A DNA stretch of 64,000 bases from Scytonematopsis contorta HA4267-MV1 (GTDB lineage Bacteria > Cyanobacteriota > Cyanobacteriia > Cyanobacteriales > Nostocaceae): positions 62,001 through 126,000 of the forward strand of contig JAHHIC010000060.1 in the NCBI GenBank assembly GCA_019359035.1. The letters are read 5' to 3'. The notes beneath the pieces are model-generated. The model saw only the letters and a list, made by a program, of their open reading frames with translations, had not been told where the DNA came from and did not search any database. Shown one piece after another: positions 47,364 through 55,670 of this stretch (the first letter of the stretch is position 1; each line of letters begins with the position of its first letter). A program made the translations under genes and the position numbers.

Positions 47364-48809
47364 GTGTGTAAAAGTCCAATTATTTTTCTGAGTTTGGTTG
47401 TTATTTTAAATTCCCTAACAGCCTGTTCCACGAGTCCGGTTGCCAGAAATTTAGAACAGTCTTTGGCTGCAGATTCTAAGCTAAAAGAAAATCCTACGGT
47501 GTTTGGAACTGCGAACCAAAACCAGTCTCCAGCGCAGCCAACCCCAGTTGGTGCTCAATTACCAGCGGATTTTCCTCCAGAAATACCTAAATATCCTAAC
47601 GCTGAACTACAGGAATTTACACCCGCAAATGGTTCTGTTGGTAATAACTCTCTTCGCTGGCAAAGTTCCGACCCCAGCAATTTTATTACAAGTTTTTATC
47701 TTGGGGAATTTCAGAAAAATAACTGGAACATTGTACAACGACCAACCGATGAAACAGTTCCCGTTTTACAAGCACGACGCAATGACTTGCAACTAAAACT
47801 AACAATTCAACCAAAAACTGTTGTTGGTAATGCGAATGCAAAACCCAATCAACCGCAAACAGCAACAGAAATTTTAATGGGGTATACACGCAATCCCTCC
47901 CCTACCGCTTTAGGGACTTCTACTCCAAATTCTTCTACTCCAAATTCCCCGACTCCTAGCGATGTTCCCCAACCAGGTGACCCCCAATTTATTGGACCTG
48001 TACCACCAACACAAGGAACTCCTCCAACTCCAAATTCAACAGCGACTCCGACACAGACTTCCACCCCAACAACTTCCAACCCAACAGCTTCCAACGGGAC
48101 AAGTTCTACATCTGGACAACAATTTAGTGACATCAATAGCGCACCCCCACAACTGCGGCAATATATCCAAGACTTAGCAGCGCTGGGAGTTTTATCTGTT
48201 GATAATAATACAGCGAAAAGTAATACAGCCACGCCAAACAACCAATTTCAACCCGGTAAAAATATTACTCGTCGGGAATATGCACGCTGGTTGGTCTCAG
48301 CTAATAATGCGATGTACGCAAATAACCCAGCAAAGCAAATTCGCTTAGCATCATCTAGCAATCAACCTGCTTTTACAGATGTCCCATCAAAAGATTCAGA
48401 TTTTCCAGTAATTCAAGGACTCGCAGAAGCTGGTTTAATACCCAGTCCGTTGTCGGGTGACTCCACATCAGTTTTATTTCGTCCCGATGCTCCTTTAACG
48501 CGAGAACAATTGATTTTATGGAAAGTTCCCTTAGATACTCGTCAAGCTCTACCTGCGGCTAATTTGGAAGCAGTTAAACAAACTTGGGGCTTCCAGGATG
48601 CTGGCAAAATAGACCCTAGAGCGCTACGAGCGATTTTAGCTGACCATCAAAATGGCGAACAGGCAAATATTAGACGTGTATTTGGTTTTACTACGCTTTT
48701 TCAACCCAAAAAGCCCGCAACTCGTGGGGAAGCCGCAGCTACATTATGGTTTTTTGGGACTCAAGGTGAGGGAATATCAGCTACTGAGGCATCAAAGCTC
48801 AAGCGGTAA
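47364..48809 (+). CDS. SLH-domain lipoprotein
   Basis: The 481-residue protein starts at GTG (MCKSPIIFLSLVVILNSLTAC); the LTAC lipobox suggests lipidation at Cys21. After a domain with RWQSSDPSNFITSFYLGEFQ comes a long low-complexity Pro/Thr/Ser linker (about 175-250). One to two S-layer homology motifs follow: FSDINSAPPQLRQYIQDLAA, NITRREYARWLV, FTDVPSKDSDFPVIQGLAEA, and PLTREQLILW. SLH domains bind cell-wall polymers, so the protein may link the membrane with the peptidoglycan. Confidence 0.82.
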   Translation: MCKSPIIFLSLVVILNSLTACSTSPVARNLEQSLAADSKLKENPTVFGTANQNQSPAQPTPVGAQLPADFPPEIPKYPNAELQEFTPANGSVGNNSLRWQSSDPSNFITSFYLGEFQKNNWNIVQRPTDETVPVLQARRNDLQLKLTIQPKTVVGNANAKPNQPQTATEILMGYTRNPSPTALGTSTPNSSTPNSPTPSDVPQPGDPQFIGPVPPTQGTPPTPNSTATPTQTSTPTTSNPTASNGTSSTSGQQFSDINSAPPQLRQYIQDLAALGVLSVDNNTAKSNTATPNNQFQPGKNITRREYARWLVSANNAMYANNPAKQIRLASSSNQPAFTDVPSKDSDFPVIQGLAEAGLIPSPLSGDSTSVLFRPDAPLTREQLILWKVPLDTRQALPAANLEAVKQTWGFQDAGKIDPRALRAILADHQNGEQANIRRVFGFTTLFQPKKPATRGEAAATLWFFGTQGEGISATEASKLKR

Positions 48810-48811
48810 AG

Positions 48812-48872
48812 GTTTGTAGTTGGGCTTCAGCCCATCCGATATATATTTGGCGCTAAAGCGCTACTACAAACC
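48812..48872. repeat. GGTTTGTAGTTGGGCTTCAG palindromic element
   Basis: A compound palindrome: GGTTTGTAGTTGGGCTTCAG, then GGCGCTAAAGCGCTAC and TACAAACC as the other end. A partial copy is at 14452. Placed after the SLH gene stop, it may terminate transcription. Confidence 0.75.
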
Positions 48873-49042
48873 TTCTTTATTCTTTCTTCGTCAGATAATG
48901 CCATATTTAGAAAATTTAATAAACATCAGTGCTGACAGTAATTTTTCTGTGAGCCATAATTTATTATCTATAGTATTGTGAGTGCATCTACGTAAGTTAG
49001 GTAAATATTTGCTCAGAGTACCTTAGTAATTAATTCATACGC

Positions 49043-50065
49043 ATGAAAAAACAACTTTTAGCAGCAGGCTTTTTTCTCGTTTCTTTAGGAATCCCAACAA
49101 AAGCTTTTGCTGCAAGTTTTAGTCAGTTTTTTATTTTTGGTGATAGTCTCTCGGATACGGGAAATGTATTTACTGCTACTGGTGGCTTAACGAATCCGCA
49201 AAAAGCCATTCCTCCCAGTCCACCTTATGCTCCTGGTCGTTTTTCTAACGGTAAAGTGTGGGTGGATTATGCAGGAGAGAAACTCAAATTAAACCCAATT
49301 CCATCTGCTGCTACCCAAACAGGTACTATTCCTCTTCAAGGTGTTAACTTTGCTATTGGTGGAGCCGAAACTGGTTTTCAAAGTACTTTTCCTGGTACTC
49401 AATTTAATATTCCTGGAGTGTTGAGTCAAGTTGGATTATTTCGCCAAAATTTTCCTGTGGCTGACCCTAATGCTCTTTATGCAGTTTTTGCAGGTGGAAA
49501 TGATTATATATTCAATCCTAATCCTGATGTTAATCAAGTAGTTCAGAATTTATCGGTTGCGGTGGGGTCACTTACTCAAGCTGGAGCGAAAAATATTGTT
49601 GTGTTAAATCTGCCAAATTTGGGTGATATCCCTTTTTCAAGAGTGAGAGGAACTTCGCAACAATTAAATAATTTAACAAAGCAGCATAATACACAATTGG
49701 CTGTAGCCTTGCAAGGTTTACGTTCAACTAATCCTAATGTGAATCTTACTTCTGTTGATATTAATTCTTTGTTTGACCTAGTAAAAGGGAATCCCACAAG
49801 ATTTGGCTTTAAAGATGTGACAAATTCTTGCGTGATTGGTGACACGACAAACGTTATAAGTGCTTGTAGCAACCCAGATGATTTTCTATTTTTTGATGCT
49901 GTTCACCCAACAACAAAGGTTCATGATTTAATCGCTAAAGCAACTCTTGCTAGTATTGCGGGTAAATCTATTCCGGAATCTTCTTCTGTGTTGAGTTTGT
50001 TAGCTTTAGGCGCTTTAGGAGCTTTTGCTCTCAAACGTAAACAACTTTTATCTTCTACCAAGTAA
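49043..50065 (+). CDS. Exported SGNH/GDSL hydrolase with PEP-CTERM tail
   Basis: The 340-residue protein has a signal peptide (MKKQLLAAGFFLVSLGIPTK, cut after AFA). The esterase blocks are FIFGDSLSDTGN (catalytic Ser), QGVNFAIGGAETG, VFAGGNDYIF (Gly, Asn) and FFDAVHPTTKVHDLIA (Asp and His). The tail SIPESSSVLSLLALGALGAF with ALKRK fits a PEP-CTERM sorting signal. It is a secreted or surface lipase/esterase. It is monocistronic; a stem (CCACCT...AGGTGG, about 50084-50106) follows the stop and may end the transcript. Confidence 0.92.
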   Translation: MKKQLLAAGFFLVSLGIPTKAFAASFSQFFIFGDSLSDTGNVFTATGGLTNPQKAIPPSPPYAPGRFSNGKVWVDYAGEKLKLNPIPSAATQTGTIPLQGVNFAIGGAETGFQSTFPGTQFNIPGVLSQVGLFRQNFPVADPNALYAVFAGGNDYIFNPNPDVNQVVQNLSVAVGSLTQAGAKNIVVLNLPNLGDIPFSRVRGTSQQLNNLTKQHNTQLAVALQGLRSTNPNVNLTSVDINSLFDLVKGNPTRFGFKDVTNSCVIGDTTNVISACSNPDDFLFFDAVHPTTKVHDLIAKATLASIAGKSIPESSSVLSLLALGALGAFALKRKQLLSSTK

Positions 50066-50083
50066 TTTTAAAAGGTAGTCCCC

Positions 50084-50106
50084 ACCTTTAATTTAAATTT
50101 AGGTGG
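50084..50106 (+). terminator. Possible terminator after the GDSL esterase
   Basis: CCCACCT and AGGTGGG flank an AT-rich loop TTAATTTAAATTT. No clear T-run follows, so confidence is limited. Confidence 0.4.
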
Positions 50107-50257
50107 GTTAGGATAACAATTCGCAATTAAGAGATTTTTAGGTGGAAAAATATAACATTGTAGTTGCGTTTGTGATTCAGGTGTTAATTTTTAAGTGTTT
50201 TTATTCAAGAAACAGACTCAACAATTATAAATGATTTATAAAGTAAATCTTAAGTCT

Positions 50258-50340
50258 CCGGAAATGATGGGTTACGGCGCTTTATATAACTTAAAATACA
50301 TGCAATCAAGTTTTACAAATGCGCCTAACCCATCTTACCT
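50258..50340. repeat. GATGGGTTACGGCGC...GCGCCTAACCCATC element
   Basis: Inverted ends about 60 bases apart. A short open frame over this element is not credible as a gene. The element lies in the leader of the M42 peptidase gene. Confidence 0.7.
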
Positions 50341-50387
50341 GAATTGGAGTATTATGATGATTATTTTATTATCTGGCCAAATTATAG

Positions 50388-51440
50388 ATGTCGGATTACG
50401 ACCAGTTATTCAAAAATATTGAAAAATTAGTGATGCTCCATTCTCCTAGTGGTGCAGAAGGGGAAATTAATCAGTACTTGATGCAGGAATTTACTGCTTT
50501 GGGTGTGGAAGTTTGGCTAGACCGTGCTGATAATATTATTGCTAAAATTCCTGGTAAGCACCCCGATAATGCTAGTAGGGCTATAGCGATTACTGCCCAT
50601 AAAGACGAAATTGGGGGGATTGTCAAAAGTATAGGCGAAGAAGGACGTGTCGAAGTTCGTCGTCTGGGTGGTTCTTACCCCTGGGTATATGGGGAAGGTG
50701 TTGTAGATTTATTGGGAGATAAGGAAACTATTAGTGGAATTCTTTGTTTTGGTTCCCGTCATGTTTCCCATGAGTCCCCACAAAAAGTACAACAGGAGGA
50801 TACATCTGTTAAGTGGGAAAATGCTTGGATTGAAACCAAGCTAACTACTGAGGAATTAGAAGCATCTGGAGTTAGACCGGGAACGAGAATGGTAATTGGT
50901 AAACATCGAAAGCACCCAATTCGATTAAAAGACCATATTGGTAGTTATACTTTGGATAATAAAGCTTCGGTTGCTATTTTGTTGGCATTAGCAGAGAAGG
51001 TAAAAAAACCACCAGTAGATGTATATTTAGTAGCATCAGCGAAAGAAGAAGTTGGGGCTGTTGGTGCATTATTTTTTACGCAAAAACAGCACGTAGATGC
51101 TTTAATTGCTTTAGAAATTTGTCCTCTTTCCAAAGAATATCCTATTGAAGACGGTAGCAGTCCGGTGATTTTGTCTCAGGATGGATATGGAATTTATGAT
51201 GAAAATTTAAATGGACAGTTGCGACAATGTGCTGAGCAGTCGAATATACCCGTACAAATAGCAACAATCAGTGGATTTGGTAGTGATGCTTCAATAGCCA
51301 TGAAGTTTGGTCACGTAGCTCGTGCTGCTTGTTTAGCTTTTCCCACACAGAATACCCACGGTTATGAAATTGCTCATTTGGGAGCGATTGCTAATTGTGT
51401 TGATTTGTTGGAAGCTTTTTGTTGTGAAGAGTGGGAGTAG
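50388..51440 (+). CDS. M42-family metallopeptidase
   Basis: The 350-residue protein has the di-metal aminopeptidase pattern of M42 (FrvX/glutamyl aminopeptidase-like): ITAHKDEIGGIVKSI (metal His and Asp), HIGSYTLDNKASVAILLALA, ASAKEEVGAVGALFF (Glu-Glu) and the final His in FPTQNTHGYEIAHLGAI. It is cytoplasmic and should form dodecameric tetrahedra trimming short peptides, as known for the family. The ATG gives MSDYDQLFKNIEKL. The stop is followed by a repeat tract and then a toxin-antitoxin pair. Confidence 0.9.
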   Translation: MSDYDQLFKNIEKLVMLHSPSGAEGEINQYLMQEFTALGVEVWLDRADNIIAKIPGKHPDNASRAIAITAHKDEIGGIVKSIGEEGRVEVRRLGGSYPWVYGEGVVDLLGDKETISGILCFGSRHVSHESPQKVQQEDTSVKWENAWIETKLTTEELEASGVRPGTRMVIGKHRKHPIRLKDHIGSYTLDNKASVAILLALAEKVKKPPVDVYLVASAKEEVGAVGALFFTQKQHVDALIALEICPLSKEYPIEDGSSPVILSQDGYGIYDENLNGQLRQCAEQSNIPVQIATISGFGSDASIAMKFGHVARAACLAFPTQNTHGYEIAHLGAIANCVDLLEAFCCEEWE

Positions 51441-51485
51441 GGAGTGGGGAGTGGGGAGTGGGGAGGATGAGGGAGATGAGGGACT
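51437..51485. repeat. GGGGAGT tandem tract
   Basis: GAGTAGGGAGTGGGGAGTGG repeats followed by GATGAGGGAGATGAGG, the same family as 34006 and 58075. Shorter pyrimidine counterparts are at 52288-52318. Confidence 0.85.
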
Positions 51486-51564
51486 ACGGTCAAAGTTCCT
51501 CTCTCACTCCCTGCTTCCAATTATTGCTTTGTTAAAGTCGAAAAAGCGATTGATAAAGTATAAT

Positions 51565-51873
51565 ATGATTAAAGTTAGTGGGAAAATTGCGAATATGCAG
51601 CGTTTTTCTGTTAAAGAAATCCAAAATACCCATAGTGAAATATTAAATCAAGCTGCTGTTGAGCCTGTTCTACTGACAGAGGAATCACAACCTAGCTATG
51701 TAATTATGTCAGTGGAAAACTACGAGCAATTGATAAATAGACTTACCCAACTAGAAGATTTGATTATAGGTCAACAAGCAGAAACCGCGCTTTCCAACTC
51801 ACGGATGGTCGGTACTGAGAATTTTATGGCAGAACTCAAGCGTTTGGCTGCGCTTGATGATAATAGTTTATAG
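51565..51873 (+). CDS. Phd/YefM-type antitoxin
   Basis: The frame is open from 51364 but the ATG at 51565 (MIKVSGKIANMQRF) or 51595 (MQRFSVKEIQNTHSEILNQA) fits the family; the first gives 102 residues. FSVKEIQNTHSEILNQA, VEPVLLTEESQPSYVIMSVENYEQL is the Phd/YefM fold, which binds the operator with its N-terminal part and the toxin with its C-terminal helix. It precedes the toxin gene with one base between. Confidence 0.85.
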   Translation: MIKVSGKIANMQRFSVKEIQNTHSEILNQAAVEPVLLTEESQPSYVIMSVENYEQLINRLTQLEDLIIGQQAETALSNSRMVGTENFMAELKRLAALDDNSL

Positions 51874-51874
51874 T

Positions 51875-52156
51875 ATGGCGAAACTCGATGGTCTTGAGAC
51901 AGTTCTTGATTTTCTCAAAGGTTTACAGCCTAAAATTGCTGCTCAGATAGCCAAAAAAGTAATGTCACTAAATGTTGAGCCTTTACCTGCAGACTATAAA
52001 GAATTAACGGGTTATACTGGATATTATCGCGTGGATTCCGGAGAATATCGTATTGTTTACCGTTTTGATGTTGATGCGGATTTAGTTGAGGTGATTTTGG
52101 TCGGAAAGCGCAATGATGATGAAGTATATAAGCAACTTAAGCGTTTATTAGGCTGA
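51875..52156 (+). CDS. RelE/ParE-superfamily toxin
   Basis: The ATG at 51875 (MAKLDGLETVLDFLKGLQPK), one base after the antitoxin stop, gives 93 residues. The middle and end have KELTGYTGYYRVDSGEYRIV and DLVEVILVGKRNDDEVYKQL, the strand core of RelE-type ribonucleases with Tyr/Arg residues that act on mRNA in the ribosome. Tight pairing with the Phd-type antitoxin supports a functional type II module. The last helix ends at the stop directly. Confidence 0.88.
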   Translation: MAKLDGLETVLDFLKGLQPKIAAQIAKKVMSLNVEPLPADYKELTGYTGYYRVDSGEYRIVYRFDVDADLVEVILVGKRNDDEVYKQLKRLLG

Positions 52157-52184
52157 TTTGTTAGTAGAGAGAATTAAAGTGATT

Positions 52185-52258
52185 CATAATTAGTAATTCG
52201 CAGTTATATTTTGTGATAAAAATTTTAACCCTCGAAAGATTACGAATTACTAATTATG
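52185..52258. repeat. Perfect 16-bp inverted repeat CATAATTAGTAATTCG
   Basis: Left arm 52185-52200 and right arm 52243-52258 are exact complements, with a 42-base loop. It lies between the toxin gene and the convergent SNase-like gene and may be a small mobile palindrome or a terminator. Confidence 0.8.
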
Positions 52259-52316
52259 TCAAATAAGCACCTTTATAAAGGTATTCCCCACTTCCCATTC
52301 CCCATTCCCCACTCCC

Positions 52317-53183
52317 CTATTTTTCTATGAATACCAAATTTTCAGGTAATTCTTTTAATTTAATATTTTGCTCGTTTACTTCCACTACGTAGTCAAATCC
52401 AGTAACATGACCGTCTGGAAGGATAATTACTTTATCGTTGTTAGATTCCAGGTAAGCGGGAAAACCTTTTAGAGAAGCACTTCCGTCATTAATAGCTAAG
52501 TAAGAAATCAACCGACGAAATAGCTTTGGTAAAATCACAACGTCATCAGTAATAGTTTCCACATTTTCTAAGTTAAATCCTTCATTCGTTTTATCTAACT
52601 CCCACAAACCCTTTTTATCTTTACGGGCTTTTTGGCTAGCAGCAGTTAACACCTTACGCAAGTCGGGAAATAACTTGGAATAAAACGTCGGGTACACTAA
52701 TCCTGTTTCTAATAAATGGTAATTAGCGCTTTTTTTCAGTAAAGCTTCATCTAAGTATACATCACTACCATCTTCTTTTTCTGACTTACCTTTAAAGACA
52801 AAAGCGACACCTCGTCCGTACTGGTCTGCAAATCTGGTAAGAATAAAGCCAGGGACTTCTTCTGGTTCAGCTTTTGTAATTACTTCATTCTTATTGCGGG
52901 TAAAGTTCTTGAATCCTAAGTATTTCAGCAATTCGTCACCTGCAGCATGAGCGAATTTTAAGGGTTGGTGTTGTGTTCCAAGACTACCAACCCTAGCTTG
53001 GAAGTGGGTTTCTAAGGCATCAATACTATCTAAGCGTAATTGTACACCCCCTGTAGCATTTGGTCGTACGGGTGTTGGTAATTTCTTCCAGATATTTGTG
53101 TTTTTTGCGTAAAAACGGATAGAATCTCCGTCTGGAGCCGATTTGATAATTCGGAAGCTACCTTGTAATAGTGTCATTCCCAT
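52317..53183 (-). CDS. Staphylococcal nuclease-like (thermonuclease family) protein
   Basis: The 288-residue protein has SNase-type blocks: KSAPDGDSIRFY, VQLRLDSIDALETHF, FADQYGRGVAFVF, and LVYPTFYSKLFPDLRKVLTA with SQKARKDKKGLW. SNase domains are Ca-dependent OB-fold nucleases; here the key Arg in LRLDSIDA and Asp/Glu are at suitable places, but several insertions make activity uncertain. No signal peptide is visible. The C-terminal 80 residues are an extra part (ILPDGHVTGFDYVVEVNEQN). The last codons reach a repeat tract (GAATGGGGAAT type). Confidence 0.75.
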   Translation of the reverse strand: MGMTLLQGSFRIIKSAPDGDSIRFYAKNTNIWKKLPTPVRPNATGGVQLRLDSIDALETHFQARVGSLGTQHQPLKFAHAAGDELLKYLGFKNFTRNKNEVITKAEPEEVPGFILTRFADQYGRGVAFVFKGKSEKEDGSDVYLDEALLKKSANYHLLETGLVYPTFYSKLFPDLRKVLTAASQKARKDKKGLWELDKTNEGFNLENVETITDDVVILPKLFRRLISYLAINDGSASLKGFPAYLESNNDKVIILPDGHVTGFDYVVEVNEQNIKLKELPENLVFIEK

Positions 53184-53282
53184 TTTTGTGTTCCTTTTAA
53201 TCGATACAAATATGACTCCATTAGTTTTACAGTAACTTTCGTAACAATGGACGTGCTACCACAAATTATTTTTCCCTAATGT

Positions 53283-53308
53283 AGAGACTAAAGATGTTTA
53301 GTCTCTAT
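53283..53308. repeat. TAGAGACTAAAGATGTTTAG palindromic repeat
   Basis: TAGAGACTAAA and TTTAGTCTCTA are exact complements around a short loop; variant of the GAGACG palindrome family. Confidence 0.7.
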
Positions 53309-53337
53309 TGATAAAACTTATATAAACGAAGAGTAAA

Positions 53338-53362
53338 AAGCCCCAATATAGTATTGAGGCTT
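53338..53362 (-). terminator. Rho-independent terminator
   Basis: On the minus strand AAGCCTCAATA, loop CTA, TATTGGGGCTT followed by TTTA. It lies about 400 bases beyond the SDR gene on that strand and could also work as a weaker bidirectional stop. Confidence 0.55.
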
Positions 53363-53654
53363 ATGTATTTGCGTTGGTTAGACAAATCTAAAGAAAATCT
53401 TAAGTTGGGAATTATAAAAAAAACCTAAATATTTCAATACTCAAACATATTGTTACAAATTTACATCTTTAGTCGCGAATAGTTAATTAAAAATCTGGCA
53501 TTCTTATATTAGCTTCATCAAATAAAAACAATTCGCAATTCGCTATTAAACCTAAGTATAAATACCGGGCTTAATTTTATTGTCCTAACTTTGATTCCAT
53601 AATTAAAATTAGGGCTTGTACCCTAATTTACCAATCGATTAATTTCTTAATTAA

Positions 53655-53766
53655 TTGCGTTCGTGTATCCGAAGCGGACGCTACGCGAACACGGAGTCTT
53701 CCCGTCCTTCGGGAATAGCGTGCCGTCTCGGCTTATTGCGAATTGCGAATTGCGAATTGCGAATTT
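53655..53766. repeat. GCGGACGCTACGCGAAC compound repeat plus ATTGCGA heptamers
   Basis: GTATCCGAAGCGGACGCTAC, CCCGTCCTTCGGGAATAGCG and TGCCGTCTCGGCTTA form three nested palindromes (53660-53735). Four ATTGCGA heptamers follow (about 53737-53763), ending at the SDR stop. Fragments of the palindromes occur at 5355, 20341 and 60168. The rest of 53184-53654 shows only AT-rich sequence. Confidence 0.8.
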
Positions 53767-53767
53767 C

Positions 53768-54619
53768 TTACGAGTTTATTAAACCAAGACTTTTAGCAAT
53801 AATTTTGTCTACCATTCGCTTAGGAAGAAGTCTAGGAAGTGTCCAATTCAAAAAGTGTTTGTGAACAGTAGCATAGCGGACAGGGGGATTAGGAGTAGAG
53901 AGAGCTTTCCAAATTACTTCACCAACAACTTCAGGGGAAGAACCTTTGCGTCCTTCTGTTACCGAATAGTTGAAATATTTTTCACCAGCTTCTGCGTATT
54001 CTGTATGTTGATATAGCGACCATTCTGTATTTTCAGCTTTATCCCAAATAGGTGTAGCTACAGCTCCCGGTCCAACTACAATCACATCGATATCATATAG
54101 CATTAACTCGCGGCGCAAACTATCGGAAAGACCTTCCAATGCAAATTTTGATGCATGGTAACCACCAATAAATGGACCAGCTACTTGACCTCCCACAGAG
54201 CTAATATTGACAATTCGTCCTGGCTTTCCAGAAAGAAAGCGGTCTGTACCTAGTAAGGGTAGAAATGATTGAGTGACGATTAAGACAGAAATGAGATTGA
54301 CCTCAATTTGTGACCGGAAATCTTTAATGGGTTGATGCATCAAGGGTCCGGGTACGGCAATTCCTGCATTATTCACCAATCCGTCTAAAGTCTTACCATC
54401 GAGATGGGAACTTACTAAGGATGCTGCTTCACTTACTGCTGCTTCATCTGTAACGTCAAATAATAAAGGTGTAAAAGCATCTCCGAATTCGGCTGATAAA
54501 CGTTTAGCGTCTTCTTCTTTGCGAACGCTACCAAACACATGGAAGCCTTTCTTCGTCAAAACTTTTACTGTACCCCAACCAATACCACTAGATACGCCAG
54601 TAACAACAACATTTTTCAT
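53768..54619 (-). CDS. Short-chain dehydrogenase/reductase
   Basis: The 283-residue protein is a classical SDR: VVVTGVSSGIGWGTVKVL (cofactor loop), LLFDVTD, LVNNAGIAVPG, IVNISSVGG and the catalytic YHASKFALEG. The Arg in GSVRKEEDA suggests NADPH preference. The substrate is unknown; the C-terminus WTLPRLLPKRMVDKIIAKSL is amphipathic and may touch a membrane or a lipid-like substrate. It is followed by repeats and preceded by a 302-base gene-free stretch. Confidence 0.88.
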   Translation of the reverse strand: MKNVVVTGVSSGIGWGTVKVLTKKGFHVFGSVRKEEDAKRLSAEFGDAFTPLLFDVTDEAAVSEAASLVSSHLDGKTLDGLVNNAGIAVPGPLMHQPIKDFRSQIEVNLISVLIVTQSFLPLLGTDRFLSGKPGRIVNISSVGGQVAGPFIGGYHASKFALEGLSDSLRRELMLYDIDVIVVGPGAVATPIWDKAENTEWSLYQHTEYAEAGEKYFNYSVTEGRKGSSPEVVGEVIWKALSTPNPPVRYATVHKHFLNWTLPRLLPKRMVDKIIAKSLGLINS

Positions 54620-54921
54620 TTGTTTACCTCAATTTAACTGCTTGTAGCCAATAACAAATCGAAGTTTTTCGGAATACTTTTTCTATAGGCTGACACAATA
54701 AATTGAGCACTGCAATTAACCTATGCTTATGTAGGCATGATTGTCAATACTAATCTAGATAGATAATAAAAGAAAATATAATTAAACGGTATTTAAAAGG
54801 ACAAAAGCTTTGTTCTACAAAGTCTTAAATACTACTAATAGCCTGCGATACTATCGAAATTAAAGATAAATATATAATTTTGTTCAAAGATAACTAACCA
54901 AGAATAAATATTTAATTTATT
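54620..54921. other. Gene-free AT-rich region
   Basis: 302 bases upstream of the SDR gene and downstream of the GAF protein. No repeats or open frames of note; it should carry the SDR promoter. Confidence 0.4.
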
Positions 54922-55524
54922 TTAACTATTTAAAATACAAGGTGCAGTTGCAAGAATATTCACACTTTGTTGCATTGCTTCAAAATCAGATTCTTGCCAA
55001 TTGCGTGGTGCTTGACAATTATGTGCGACAAGTAAACCCCATAATCCTTTGGGTACGAGAACTGGTACAACTAAGTTGGCACGAACTTGCAAACTACGAA
55101 GAAAGTCGCGGTGACAAGGTGCAATAGTTTCGGTTTCGATATCGGTAATTGCGCGTGTTCTTCCTGCTAAGTACAGTTCAGCGTACTCACCATTAAAACA
55201 TTCATCTGGACCAGTCGAACCCAAAATTGAATACACATTAGAACTCAAAGCCTCGCAAGTTACCTGCCCATGCCACTCATCGTAAAAATAATATAAAACC
55301 ACACGGTCAACTTTGAGTGATTCTCGCAGATGGTGAATTGTTTCTTTAACGAGTGCATCTCGCTCAATAGTCACACGAAGACGATTAAGCACTTTTAATA
55401 ACCCATGCTCGACATGTTCACCTGGGTCACGGTTAAATTCCGAAGAAGAAGAATTTTTTTGCACTTTCTTATTCACACCTTTCAAAAATAAATTATCAGT
55501 AATAATTACCAAATTAACATACAT
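54922..55524 (-). CDS. Single-GAF protein with cyanobacteriochrome-like DXCF and CH motifs
   Basis: The 200-residue protein holds one GAF domain (about 45-195) after a short N-terminus. It has DECF at 107-110, matching the DXCF motif with a second bilin-binding Cys109, and PCHRDFL with Cys137-His138, matching the canonical chromophore Cys-His. The 28-residue spacing of the two cysteines equals that of TePixJ-type blue/green cyanobacteriochromes as I recall them. RANLVVPVL and LWGLLVAHNCQAPRNW are typical flanks. There is no kinase, GGDEF or methyl-accepting domain: the gene would encode a photosensor without an output. No bilin lyase or partner gene is adjacent. A non-pigmented GAF is the alternative. 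A later start (for example near 55480) is possible. Confidence 0.75.
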   Translation of the reverse strand: MYVNLVIITDNLFLKGVNKKVQKNSSSSEFNRDPGEHVEHGLLKVLNRLRVTIERDALVKETIHHLRESLKVDRVVLYYFYDEWHGQVTCEALSSNVYSILGSTGPDECFNGEYAELYLAGRTRAITDIETETIAPCHRDFLRSLQVRANLVVPVLVPKGLWGLLVAHNCQAPRNWQESDFEAMQQSVNILATAPCILNS

Positions 55525-55617
55525 ATCCCAAAGATAAATTATAGGGTTTAAATATAAAAATATACTTAATATTTATTGGTAATAAGCCACTGAGATGATG
55601 TATTATCTAATTTAATA

Positions 55618-55656
55618 GTAGAGACGTTACATGTAACGTCTCATGTAACGTCTCTA
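55618..55656. repeat. GAGACGTTACATGTAACGTC palindrome
   Basis: One full copy plus an extra half (ATGTAACGTCTC), between the GAF protein gene and the end of the large membrane protein gene. Confidence 0.85.
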
Positions 55657-55670
55657 TTCTCTAAGGCGTT

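Noticed and set aside
50231-50422. Plus-strand 63-codon frame before the M42 peptidase
   Set aside because: Covers a palindromic element and overlaps the true peptidase start in another frame.
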